Program-made: the position numbers and the translations under genes
Assembly: GCA_013400975.1 (NCBI GenBank)
Contig: WBMZ01002654.1
Location: 124,001 to 188,000 of the forward strand
Direction of reading: 5' to 3'
DNA from: Atrichornis clamosus
Taxonomy: Eukaryota > Chordata > Aves > Passeriformes > Menuridae
Length of the DNA: 64,000 nucleotides
Part shown: piece after piece, positions 1-11,900 of the stretch
How positions within the stretch are numbered: the stretch's first letter is position 1
How the letters are laid out: every line of letters begins with the position of its first letter
The notes under the pieces: model-generated
The model's input: the letters and a program-made list of their open reading frames with translations, nothing else
Database searches by the model: none
Told to the model about the DNA's origin: nothing

Positions 1-3000
1 TAACATAGTGATACCTGGGCATATCACTTAAATCTTTCAATAAAAATAGCCTTGTCTGTGGGTTATCTGAGAGAAACGAAACTACAGCAGTTTTGAAATA
101 GCTACATATAGAAATACATTAAAAATATTCTTTTTTTTTTTGGTGATATTCCAAATAACATATCCCAGGAGAGTAAACCCCATGCTTTGCCCTAGTTCAC
201 CAGGAATAGATTTTGCTAATGTAAGACTCTTTTCTTCTTCATGTACTTTGAGAAAGACAAGAGAGAACTTCTGATTTTTGCATCCTCATTGCTACCGTGT
301 GTCACATCATCAAGATATCGTAGGATACCAATTGGTATTTTCATGAATAAGGAATATGAGGCTGCTCTCCAGTTTTGTGAGAGCGACATGAATATAGCAT
401 GATTGAGTTGCTGCTCTCTCCTCATCCTCTCTGTGCCTGGCTACATACCAGAGATAGTGAACATGCAGATCACTGGTTGTTCAATATGCTGAGCAGGATC
501 AGTTCAGATAACTGCATATCATCACAATTGCTGGCAATGGTGCTAATTCTGTCCATTTTTCACAACACCAGGGTGAAAGAATACACTGGAAGTTACAGCT
601 ATGCAGTGTCTTTTTGAGTTGTAATTCATTGTCCTTTGCAGCAAATCCTGTAGAGAGAACAGTGCCAGGCCTTGGCGACTTGTTTGACAAAGTGCATAAT
701 GTCCAAGATGCTTCATATTCAATATAGCTCTTCCCACCTGTTTGTGGAAGGTATGTAGTCATAGTTTTGAAAGCTTTTAATTTTACCAGTGGTTCTGCCA
801 GTCTCTCTTCTCCTTACCCAGTGAACCATAGCATTTATGTAATCATATTTCTACTCATCAGTTTGTATACCAGCCATCAGGTGATGGCCCTTTTACTTGG
901 CTCAGTTTGTATGGTGTGTGAAACGGAGCCGTCTTGTTTGCTCTCAGAGTGCTACACAAATAGGCCACCACCACCTTTTCCCTGTTCACTCCCCATAGCC
1001 ATGGATGAGGCTGTTCTGCTTCAAGTGAGTGTAAACCAGTCACAAAGGAAACATCTCATGATGAACCTTCCTATCCTTGCTGAGGTCAGAGACACTAAGC
1101 CACTAAGGTGGCTGCAATGCTCTTTGTTCCTCAGTCTTGCAGGTCTGCTGAATGATAAATTTTGCTGGCACTGTGGAAATCACTGGTGTTACAAACTTCG
1201 GCTCTGTTATAGTTCCAGGACTTGTTGCTGTTCCTCCTAGATAAGTTGCCTCTTTTGTGCTTGCTGTAATGATCTGTGAAAATGTATCCACAACATTTTG
1301 GGATCAGTAGTGGGTAAAAAGGTCAAGGACCAGCTTTGAACCCATTCCATCCCCATAAGATGACTGCTTAGCAGGGCTTGTGGGAAGGTGTTGGTGATTA
1401 CTGCTGAAGGTGTACTAGATGTGGAAGCACAGGATCACCTGTTGTGTTTCTGCAAGTCCAGAAGAACCGACCTTAACCTCAAGTGAGGTGGTTAAGCTAG
1501 CATCCAACAGGTGAGCAGGGCTTTGGACAAAGGCATGCTTGCTGTTCCTTGGGAATCACTGTTCTGGTGCTCAGTCTCCAAGTAGGAAACATCTCCATGG
1601 AACTCAGCAAAGTGCTGCTGAACTGGCTGATACAGCTTTAGTCTGCCTCCCTGCCCCTTCCATCCCTGCCTCCAGTTCATTAACTGATTTGTTATGTTCC
1701 AGGGAAATATTACTTTGAAGGACCTCCCTGCCTCAGTTAAAGTGACTGCTGTTCAGATTGCTTCTAATACCTCCTCAACATTGTCATGTGATGGGGGAAA
1801 GAAAGTTCAACAGGGCAGTCGCCTTCCAATAGCAAGCGCCAATTTACTTTGCCACCTCCTACTAGATAATCTCTACTTTAACTGTAAGCCACTCGACAGT
1901 CAGATTGTCCTCTATGAAGTGTTTTGTAGAAGACAGATGCTTCTGATCTGGGGTTTGCTGGCTGCCCACTGGGGAACAGGGTTTGAGTTGCAGCTTTAGA
2001 AAAACACCCTTTATTTTCCTTTCTGACACCGAGCTGCTCAACTGTGCCTGTGTTGCTTCCAGACTTCACTCTTTTATCTTTCAAAAGCAGGAGGAAGGGA
2101 AGCACTGTGAAGAAAGAGAAAAATACAAGTCCTGTTTTGAGCTTTAGCCAGCCATAGTGAGGACTAGGAATACAGGACCCGCAATCCTGTGTAATTTTGA
2201 CAGAGTGAGTGAGAATCATTCCCCTTATTCCAACAGCTGAGTGAAGATTCCAACAGAACACTGCTGCTTTCATTGTGTAACACCTTAGACATTAGCAGTT
2301 CCATCATATAGGAATGTTGATGGATGGAAGGGTAGTCTGAGGAAAGAGTGTGTGAGATGGAACATGGTCATATTTCCTGATGTGCTCCATTTATTGTGTT
2401 GTTCCCTATACTAAAATATTTTCTTTCAGCATGGGGCTACAGCAACATGGCAAATGAGATAGAAAGAACTTTTTCTTCTAGTTTGCCTTCTCCCTGTATG
2501 AAAAGTTCTTGCAAGAAGATTTGCGGAATTTAGTTAAAGCTAGTATAAATTATGATGAAATTCCTCATGGAACATTTTTTTTGTCAGAAAAATTTCACTT
2601 GCTGTTGTTGACAAGAAATTGTGCTACACTTGGGCTGTTATTTTTGCAGCAAAATGGAGTCAGTTCCCCCAGTAGGGATTCTACCAGCATAAACCCATTC
2701 CTTAGCATGTTAGTGGTTGTATAAAGGTAAGAGTTAAAATAACAAATGTGATCTGAACACTTGAAATGGCACTGGAACTGTGTTTGGCCCATGCTTTTGG
2801 CAGCATTGGAGTACTCTCTTGCAAAGGGGTGCTCTTCTCCCAGACCTGCCTCACATGATGGTTTTGATGGAGTTTCTCGAGAGCTGGGAGAGCTCAGAAC
2901 TTCAAGCCACATGCACCAGTTGGAGGGCTGTCTCACACGTCGAGAACAGAGAAACTGACAATGAGATCTTAGCTGATTTTTTTACTTAAAACAAATGTCA

Positions 3001-5799
3001 TAAAATTTAACCATTTCCTCCTAAATGTTTCCTATATGTATGTGGCAAAACTGGAAGTTTTAGAGCAGTGTTATTTTCTGAGGCATTCAGACAAAACATG
3101 ACCATGGAAAAACATTTTCTGATGGAAGACTAAAAAAAAAATTCCCTTTAATCGCAAATACAACTGTGGGTATATATTAGATTGACTTTTGAGAGGTTAC
3201 CTAAAACCTTCAAAGACAGATTTCTTTCCAAATGAAATCTTTGTTTTTGTTTGGAAAGTCATGAATGGTTTTATGTAAGGTTTAACGCTGAGTTACTACC
3301 TTTTCCCTAACTATAATACTTTTAATAGGAAACTAATAAATGTATTTCTGTTAAGGGGGAGCATTAACCAGGTGTATAAAAATTTTTAGTGCTGTAATCA
3401 CCAAAAGAAAGAATTTATTTTATAGGAAAGCATGAGAATTGACAGACACAAATATCAAATTCTACTAAATTATATAGAACTATATGAAGCACATGCATCA
3501 GGCAGTCCCTTAAAATAACCCCTCTTTATTACAGCTGGGAAGGCATGAAAGATTCCTGTCCTGTATTTCAGGAGAAGGACCACATGAGTGGTCTTATTGA
3601 AAAATAATGGCAAGGGGTTATGGTTGTATTTAAAATTACCAAAACAACAATAATGCCATCGTGCTTTGAAAAGATACTCTCCTCCTTTATAGCAATATGT
3701 GTTGGAGGTGTTGCACAGCTGTTACATGTGAAATATCTTATTCTGAACTTATCATATTTGACTGGCAAGTATCATTCAATATTCTACTAAAGCATAAGTA
3801 ATTTCCTCACTTTGGAGGTGAGAATTTAATACAAATGCTCAAAGAAAAAGTGCATGTATTTTTTTATTACATCTGAATTTGAAAATTTCCATTTAATATA
3901 TTTATTTACCCACATATTGCTTAATGTGTGCTCATAGCCAGTTTGATATGCTTTTAGGTAGTCTTGTAGAGGTGCAAGGCTTAACCAGTGACAAGTAGCT
4001 GCTTTCAGAGCTGGTGGCTTTCAAAGGTTGGTTTTCAACCCGAGAGCATGGGCAGAAAGCTGTACTGTGTTAAGATGGTATGAGGTTACACAGGAACAGG
4101 ATTCAAGTCTTCTGTAAGTAGGGTGGAGCAACAGGCTGGTTCTTGAGCCTAATGGAAAAAGGATTTAAACAGAGGAGCAAGTCTAAGAGAGTTTGCTTAG
4201 GACTGATCTGTACAACCCCTTATGGAACAAAGGACACACAATGTTACAGCCTTGTTCCAAATCAGATTGTATGGCAAAAGCAGCCTCGATGCTTTGATGT
4301 GTGAATGTCTGGGAAATTCACAGAGCTGTAGGATTTAATTCAGATTTTCTCAGTCCTGTTTCTGCAGGATATGTTGGATCCCAAAGAAGGAGTCTGCGTG
4401 GTGCTTTACTACAGATAACTGAAAGAGCAATAACAATTGAATTGAATAGGCAACTACTGAGTTATTCTGGGTAATATTAATATTTCTAGAAAGTGTATTT
4501 ATAAGAGATTTTAATGGTTTCAAAACTACTTAGGAGAGAACAGGACTTTCTTTTTTAATCCTGCATCTTTTAATCTAAATTCTTGTGGATAATGCAGCTC
4601 CATGAATTTAAACATATTATTATGTGGTTTTAAGATTGATCTTGCTGATCTTTGTATTTATTTTACCTTAAAATAATTTTTGGGTTTGCTATTAGTCAAG
4701 GGAGAAGTGCAACTTTATCTGTAGTCCTAGTTATCTGTTATTTCCTCAGAAATTACTTTTTTCTAAGAAAGACTGAAACAAATTTTTTTAGTAAGCCTAT
4801 ATACTAGATAGTATCTGTGAATTGTGAAGACCATATTGCTAGCTTTTCCCCCATTTGTTACTTCCAGGGAATTCAAGCACACCAAACAATTCTCTGACGG
4901 AATTACATTTATAACAAATTTTACGTATTTCTTTTTTATTTTTAAAAATGCATGAGAAGACTGTTCCTTCAAGACTGTACAAACTAATTTTATTACAGTA
5001 GAAAAAATTGCTTCTGAATTTTTTGTGAGTTCTGGTTCATGGTTAGTTTTGTCAAAATAATTTACTAGATTGAAGACTTCTTCCAGAGACGTTGAAGCCT
5101 GAGCCTTCATCCCATGGTGAAAAAGAAGTGCATGTTGTGAGTTCAGGGCATTTTTGTTGTTGAAATTTTGAAATCCCTAGTCCTGCAAAGAGTTGTGGAG
5201 TGCTTGACTGTACAAATACCATAATAAATTTAGACTTTCAGCCCCAAAGTGATTACTTAAAATGAGGGGAAAGATGAAGAACAGGTTAGGTGATATGAGG
5301 TTAATTGGTCTAACTCTAAAGAGGAGGCTGTCAATGGTTAGCAGCTAGAAGCTGTACAGCTCGAAGTACTTTAAAGTCCAGTGGAAAAGCTTCATCAAAT
5401 ACACACAGAAACACTTAAGAATTTATTTTTTTAAATCACAGGTTTACTCTTCTCTCTGTAGCACATCCATTGAATTATTTGAGTTGTAGAAAGCTATTTT
5501 AGCATGGCCAGAATCAGGGTACCAGACTTAAAGTGGATACCTCTCATAGTATTTGCCAGGAAGAAAAAAAGAACCCTTGAAGTTCCATGTGGATAAAAGG
5601 TCCCCATGGGAATGTCAGCTGGCACCTCTCTACATCAGAACAGATAAAGGAAATTATTAATCAAACACAGTATTTTTATTAGTCTTTGAATTAATTTTAC
5701 TGTCTTCATTTATATTCAAAGAAGGAAAAAAACAGATATATCTTTAGAATTTTTAAGTTTAAAACCAAGACCCCTTCCCTTCTTGTTCTGTGTTTCCAG
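1..5799 (+). other. Presumed TRHDE intron upstream of the first visible exon
   Basis: No exon of TRHDE could be recognised here. The first visible exon starts with two bases of a split codon, so at least one exon lies further upstream. The stretch 0.13-3 kb is less AT-rich and reads like old transcript-derived or repeat sequence on the minus strand (see findings). From 3 to 5.8 kb it is AT-rich with nothing recognisable apart from a short piece near 5175-5225 that resembles an ancient amniote repeat. Confidence 0.6.
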
Positions 5800-5933
5800 A
5801 ACACCACAGAATTCCTGCTTTGGAAGAGGCAAGTTGGTTGCTGGGGAACATCAACCAGACTGGCTACTTTAGAGTTAATTATGATGTTAGGAATTGGAGG
5901 CTGCTAATTAACCAGCTAACGAGGAACCATGAG
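5800..5933 (+). CDS. TRHDE: TRHDE exon (segment residues 1-45)
   Basis: The acceptor is a tttccag ending at 5799 and the donor is gag|gtaagc at 5933/5934. The exon has 134 bases: two bases finish a codon begun upstream (the other members of the family suggest Glu), then 44 full codons. It encodes HHRI..., SWLLGNINQTGYFRVNYD and ends in LTRNHE. The alternative acceptor at 5809 was rejected because starting at 5800 keeps the HHRI residues expected in the family. It carries an N-Q-T glycosylation sequon. Confidence 0.95.
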
Positions 5934-8900
5934 GTAAGCTGCTCTTCTCATCCCTAAAATCTGCTTTCATAGATGAACCTCACTGTTTCATCATCCTAAA
6001 TGGTTCAATTTTTGTGCTTGCCCCTCACAGGTGATCTCTGTCAGTAATCGAGCAGGCTTGATTGATGATGCATTCAATCTAGCCAGGTATGTTTTCCTGA
6101 AGATCATCTATCCTCATACACATTGCTGCAATAACTCATGCAACCATTAACTCAGCAGTTGAGTGTATTTCAAAGTTAAATATGTTTTAAACACACTTTA
6201 GTTCCCCTCCCCTGCTTTTTTGGGGTTTTGTACAGCACGTAAACATGGTTGGTAACACATTCACTACTCCTGATCAATAATTGCCGTAGGGTATTTCTGA
6301 GTCTGAAGAGATCTGATCAATTTTACAGCAAGTTGAATTTAACGCTTTGCAGATAAATAATCTCTTTCCTCTTTCTCTAATGAATGAGATCTTTTTCTTC
6401 TGTTTCTCACATTGCCCCGCCTCTACTTTTTTTTTTTTTTTTTTACAACTGACCCTTGTTCTGTATTTAATTTGAGATGGAAGGCACTTTCAAGCTTCAG
6501 TAATTTTTTTTGCCCTGACTTGTACTGTTATATCATTTTCCCAGTATCTTTCTTTTCTTGTAATCTACTAGAACAGACTCTTCTTTTTTCTGTGTGATGC
6601 TTTTCAAACAAAATGGAAAAGCAGTTCCATTGAGCATTTCTGGAATTTATGCAACATTTTTTGTTTTATTATGATGAGAGTTAATAATTGACACATACAG
6701 TGCTGGTTAGGTAGTGCCTTCTTTACAAATTGACACAATGGAATGGCCTCCTTTTTGAAATCCAATATGTTGATAGTGAAAGTGTAAAATGAGAGGAAAA
6801 CAGTGGAACATTTACAACTTTTTGATTCTTGAGGTACCTGGGAACATTGCGTCAGTAATGGATTTTAATTGCATAATTACAAATTTAATTGCAAAATGGC
6901 AAATAATGTGATTTTAATTGCACTGTGATGTCCAAGGTAGCATGAAAAGAATTCTGGATACTGCTGTCTTTTCTGCTGGGACTTGCAAGGCTTGGGAGTA
7001 CTGAGGTAGATTTAACTACAAATGGTCAGTGGAGGTGTTTGAGATTCAGTCACAGTGTCGCAGCTCTGTGATGTTCCAGCATCACTGCAGTAAAATGCAG
7101 TTGTGTGCCCTAGCACTCTGTTTCTGCTGCTGACATAAAGTGGTGATTAGCCCTTACTTAACAGTTCAGCAATGTAGTAAGGAAGGAGGTATCATGGGGA
7201 GAGGAGTATCCATTTGCTTTTGGCACTGCCCTTCATTCTTGCCTTGCGGCATCTTCCCATTGGCAACAGTAAAGAACTAGAAATACGTCATTACTTCAGA
7301 CTTCAGTAGACCATGATTTGTCTACTCTCTGAATAGTAGAATACTGCAGAGTATTCTGAAATATTTAGACTATTAGAAGCACTATCAAATGCTGAGTAAT
7401 TTCATAATCTGTTCCAGTTTTACTCAGTTTTGGCACCTCGGAGAAGTAGTGTGCAGTTACACAGAGTCAGTGTGGCACCTTCTTTTTCCATGTGCTGAAT
7501 GCAGTCAGATGTGGCTAAACTTCCCTGAAAATCTAGATTCTAAGAAAAGCTGTTTCTTAAGCCAGTTTTTGTAGGTGAGTGTTTTTCTTCTGAGTCAGTA
7601 TTGAGCCAGTGCTCTAGGATGTCTTGTTCATGGAGCATTGAGGTGAGGTCTGGATTAAAGACCCAACCTGCACTGTCTGGCCAGGTTTCGTCTACCCAAA
7701 AACCCCTCAAAGATTAGTTGAGTAATGCATTCCCCACTAATTTTTCGAAGTACTTTCATGGTGGTGCTGGATCCTGCATCATTTTCAGAGGTAACTACAC
7801 CAGAGCAATGTGAAGTCTTTCACAAGATTTCACATTGTAAAATCTTGACTTCTTTACGTTAACGATGATCTGCAGCAGACTGGTGTTGCATTTCGTCCTC
7901 ATGCACCATGGTAAAAAGCAGTGGAGCTGTTGCCTTCCCCCCTCTTTAGCATGACAAAATAGGAGCTGGAGGCAAGTTTTGTAAAGGTAGGGAAAAAGCA
8001 AAAGCTTTATTTCAGAAGTTCTCCGAAAACAAACGGGGGAGGGCAGTCCTTCCCTAGCCCGGAACAAAAGCCAGTGTACAAAAAAAGGTTTGGGTAAGGG
8101 GTAATGGTCAGAGTAAGAAAAAGAAGAATAAAAAGATGTAAAAAGATGAAGATGACATTCCTCTGTCCCATAGCTCTCTATATATCCTATTCTAACAAAA
8201 AACATAGTTTACAAAGATTCTCCAATTAAGGCACAGAATTAAACGTTCGCCTTTCAGTCGTCACTCTGCAATTGCATGTTTTAACATGTTCTCAACCCTG
8301 GAATCTTGAAGAGATAGGTGGCTCTATTTTGTCTAGGATATAGGGTATTACTAATCAGGATTACAGTGAAACAGTTCAGGGATTCTAACCTAGACTAGGC
8401 AAAAGGCAAAAAGCAAAAAAGCAAAAAGCCTCTTGGCATCACAGCTCTAAATTTATGTGTATACAAGTGTGCATGCATGGATATCACGTAAGAGGAAATA
8501 TTCTTCCAATAGGCATATGTAGTGAGATTCCTCTCTCTAGAGTGCTGTCGGTAGTGTTACCTTGAGTATGTGCCTTGCAAGCCAGTCCGGGTGGAGGAAA
8601 GATCTGTTTACAAACAGTAGATTTATGGTCGGTAGTTCAAGAGTAGCAATAAGATATGTGGACCTGGCTAAACTTGCCAGGGTATACTTTTTTGTTGATC
8701 TTTGTTACATTATTCATCTATCATCTTTCCTATTGAAAAAAACCCCAAAGAAATATAGTGATGCTGAAGTTAGTCTGATTGGCCAGCTGACAATATGGTA
8801 ACTTTTTTTTAAAGCTTGGCATTTTTATTTTTATTTCCCTTCTCCCAGACAAAAAAAGACCAGGAATAGGCTTAATGCTTGCTATGTTCCTTTATGATGA

Positions 8901-11900
8901 GTAGGACTAGGGAGGCATTAAGACACTGTTAGCAGTGTGTTGGGAGCTGACCTTGATGGCAATGCATCAGAACTTTTTGGGGTAAGAAAGCAGTTGGAAA
9001 AGCTCTTACCGGGACAAGCAATGGGGAATTTAACCCTAATGCTGCACTGTGGTGCAGCTTCTCCTGCAGTCTCTGGTGTTTCGATGTGACACAGCAGTAT
9101 TCTGAAAACAAGCTCTGAGGGCTATCAGAATCACACAGACTCTTTCAATTTCCTGAAAAAGTCAGTGTTCATAAGGTTGCCTAAAAGCAGCTTAGTCTTC
9201 CCTCCCTTAGCTGCAAGGTGCAGTGCAGAAAGTTGCCTCACTTTCCTTTGGAGTAGTACCATAGTTTGGTTGTTACCTGCCTTGTGGGTGCAGTGCTGAT
9301 TCAGTCTTGTCTCTGATGCACAGCGTGCATTTCTCCCTGCCCATATGATGTGACGGGGAGATTAAACACATGCACTTGTCTCTGACTGTGACATGAGAGG
9401 AGGTGAGTAACCTTACTGACCAGACACAGGGGTGGTAATTGGTAGTTCAGACCTGACTTCTGAGAGGACTGGCTGTTTTTAACAGTAATTCAGTCCTCAG
9501 TTTTTGGTCCCTGGTTGCAATGATATATAATCTTCTTGTCTACAACTATAAACATGCATGTTTTGAGAGAGAGAAGAGAACTGTGGAATACATACTTTAA
9601 TTCTAATCCCTAGCTATTATTTTCAGTGATAAAATAATGCAAAAATTAAAACATAATTTCTTAAATTCATGCTGGTTCATTTAAAAATTCTTTATAATAT
9701 AAACAGTTTTTACTGTACCAGAGAGACTGTATTTCTTCAAAATACTCTGTTCCTCTTAGAAACTTCTGAAGTACTTCCTAGTGTGCTGTTGAACCTGATA
9801 CAGCTAATACCAAAAGGATTTGAGTCAACTATTCTAATATCGTATGTCCTAATATGATTATTTCTATGTAGTTTTATTGGTAATTGATTTTATTTGTGGA
9901 ACGAGTGCAGCTCTTCTGTTCAGTAAAATTTAATAATATTTAGGTCTGGAGAAAAATGAAAAAAATGCTCATATAAATTATTTTGTAACACCACATTTTA
10001 CTTTTTTAAAGGTATGTTTGATTTCATTCCTCTGAAATGTTTATTATCCTTTTACTGTCCAGCATTGTGATTTCTTGAAAATAAGCAACATAAATGAATT
10101 GATACTGCCAAGGAATATTTTAAGCTGTATAGCTTTAATTTAGTAAATTTCTGTCCATTTTATATGGAAATACATTCCTTCATCTTCCTTCTTGCTGTAT
10201 TTTGGTTTATATGCCATTCATCAACGAGAGTTGAGTAGAATAATAGCAACAAAAGGAAATTACAACTTGTTTGTTTTTCAGATTTTTAAGCATAGTTCTG
10301 TTCTTGGCTATAGTGCATGCACATACCCTTAAGATCTGGAAAGTTGTGGCCTTGGCATTAACATAGCTTATGGAAATTCATGCCCCACTTTCCTGAGCAA
10401 GAATAGCACTTTGACACACTCCTTCTTCCCTCCTTCTTGAAGATTCTTTATCTTTTGGTTTGCATGAAGTTTCAGTAGAATTTAAAAATATGTTGATTCT
10501 AGTAAATGGTATTAAGTAAACATTGAGAAAAGCCAGAAGCCAAGAGAAGACAAATAGAATTGTGGTTCTCTTCTAAGCTTAGACAAAGCAGAGGGCTGTT
10601 CAGATAGCTCCAATAAGGAGTGTCACAATAAATAACAAAGATCCCACTGTTTTATAGAGTGTGAGTAATGTTGTCACCTTCTCCCATCTTTCTCTTTCCT
10701 TACTATAAGGGGTCAGTTAGTGAGTATGTGAGGTGGGATGCCTCCCAATTTACTTTAGACATCCTGAAGGTAGACCTGTAAATCTGACATTCTCACCTTG
10801 TAGTGCACTGACAGTTAATGGAGAGAAACATGCACCTGACCTCTCGAAACCACTTAACCACATAGGATAAGATAAATTACTCACTTAATGTCAGCAGTGT
10901 TGTGTCACCCCTGGTTCTTGCTTGATGGCCTCTAAATCTTCATAAAGGATTTCCCTCATTAAACTGGTTGACTTAATCCAATATTATGTGAAAGAAATAG
11001 GTCTGGTTTATATTTAATGTTAATCTGTGTTGGATCAGATGTGACTGTGAATATTTCTTTTACTGTCATCTAAAGTAGCTATTGTTGTTTCCAGTTCTGT
11101 AAGCACTGAATGAGAAAGCATGAAGCAGTGTTGTTAAATAATTGTTCTTATGGTCCAAGGATAGATGACAGTGTTGGAGTGCTGTCTGTTTCCTTGCACA
11201 GATTAGGGGGACATTGAGCTATAGTCTCTTCAGATGAAGGTTGTGCCTTTGTGTATTCACAAATATAGAGAGCTGTATCAGAAATGAGCAAAACCGAAAA
11301 AATAGACCTTCAAAATTTTCTGTGAACTATGTGACTTCCGTGTTCTAGATGATCTTCATAAGTGTTCTTCTCTATCAGAATTTCATACACCAGACCAAAA
11401 CCAGGATCCTGCTGCAAATAGATACACAATGAGTTACAATGATTGTTTTCCTGCTGTTAATTCTTTGTGTCTTGCTTCTTTCCAAGCTGTGAGTTCTGCT
11501 GACTCTAGAAAACCAAAGTCTGAGGGCAAGGGAAAACGCAGTACCAACCTACTTTTCAATATATAAATCCAAATTATCTCCCTTGACACAAATTTATCTT
11601 TAACAGCTGGTGCATTTGACTCCAAGGCTGATTCCAGAGGTAAAATACTGAAGTAAGCTAATGCTGACTCCAGATCACTTCCTCACCAACTTGTAAAGAG
11701 AAATTAATTTAAAAAGTAAGTCTTAATCAAATATAGCCTTTTGGATCTGGAAAATCACGCCTTTAGGACTCCTTATTTTATTGTTTCTAAAAAAAAGGTA
11801 AATAAATTACTATTGCTTAAGATACTTCCTAGATGTGGAGTCTTGACACTCGGGCAAAAACATTTTATCCTGAGGCAGCATCACTTCACATAATGATTAG

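Noticed and set aside
767..1240. 157-codon open frame on +
   Set aside because: Cysteine/leucine-rich without domain or signal; overlaps the minus-strand pieces that look more protein-like. Treated as chance.
5800..5810. Alternative acceptor at 5809 for the first exon
   Set aside because: It would drop the conserved HHR residues; the acceptor at 5799 has the better pyrimidine tract and keeps them.
7795..8205. 136-codon open frame on -
   Set aside because: It covers the possible LTR and has no recognisable domain; read as non-coding.
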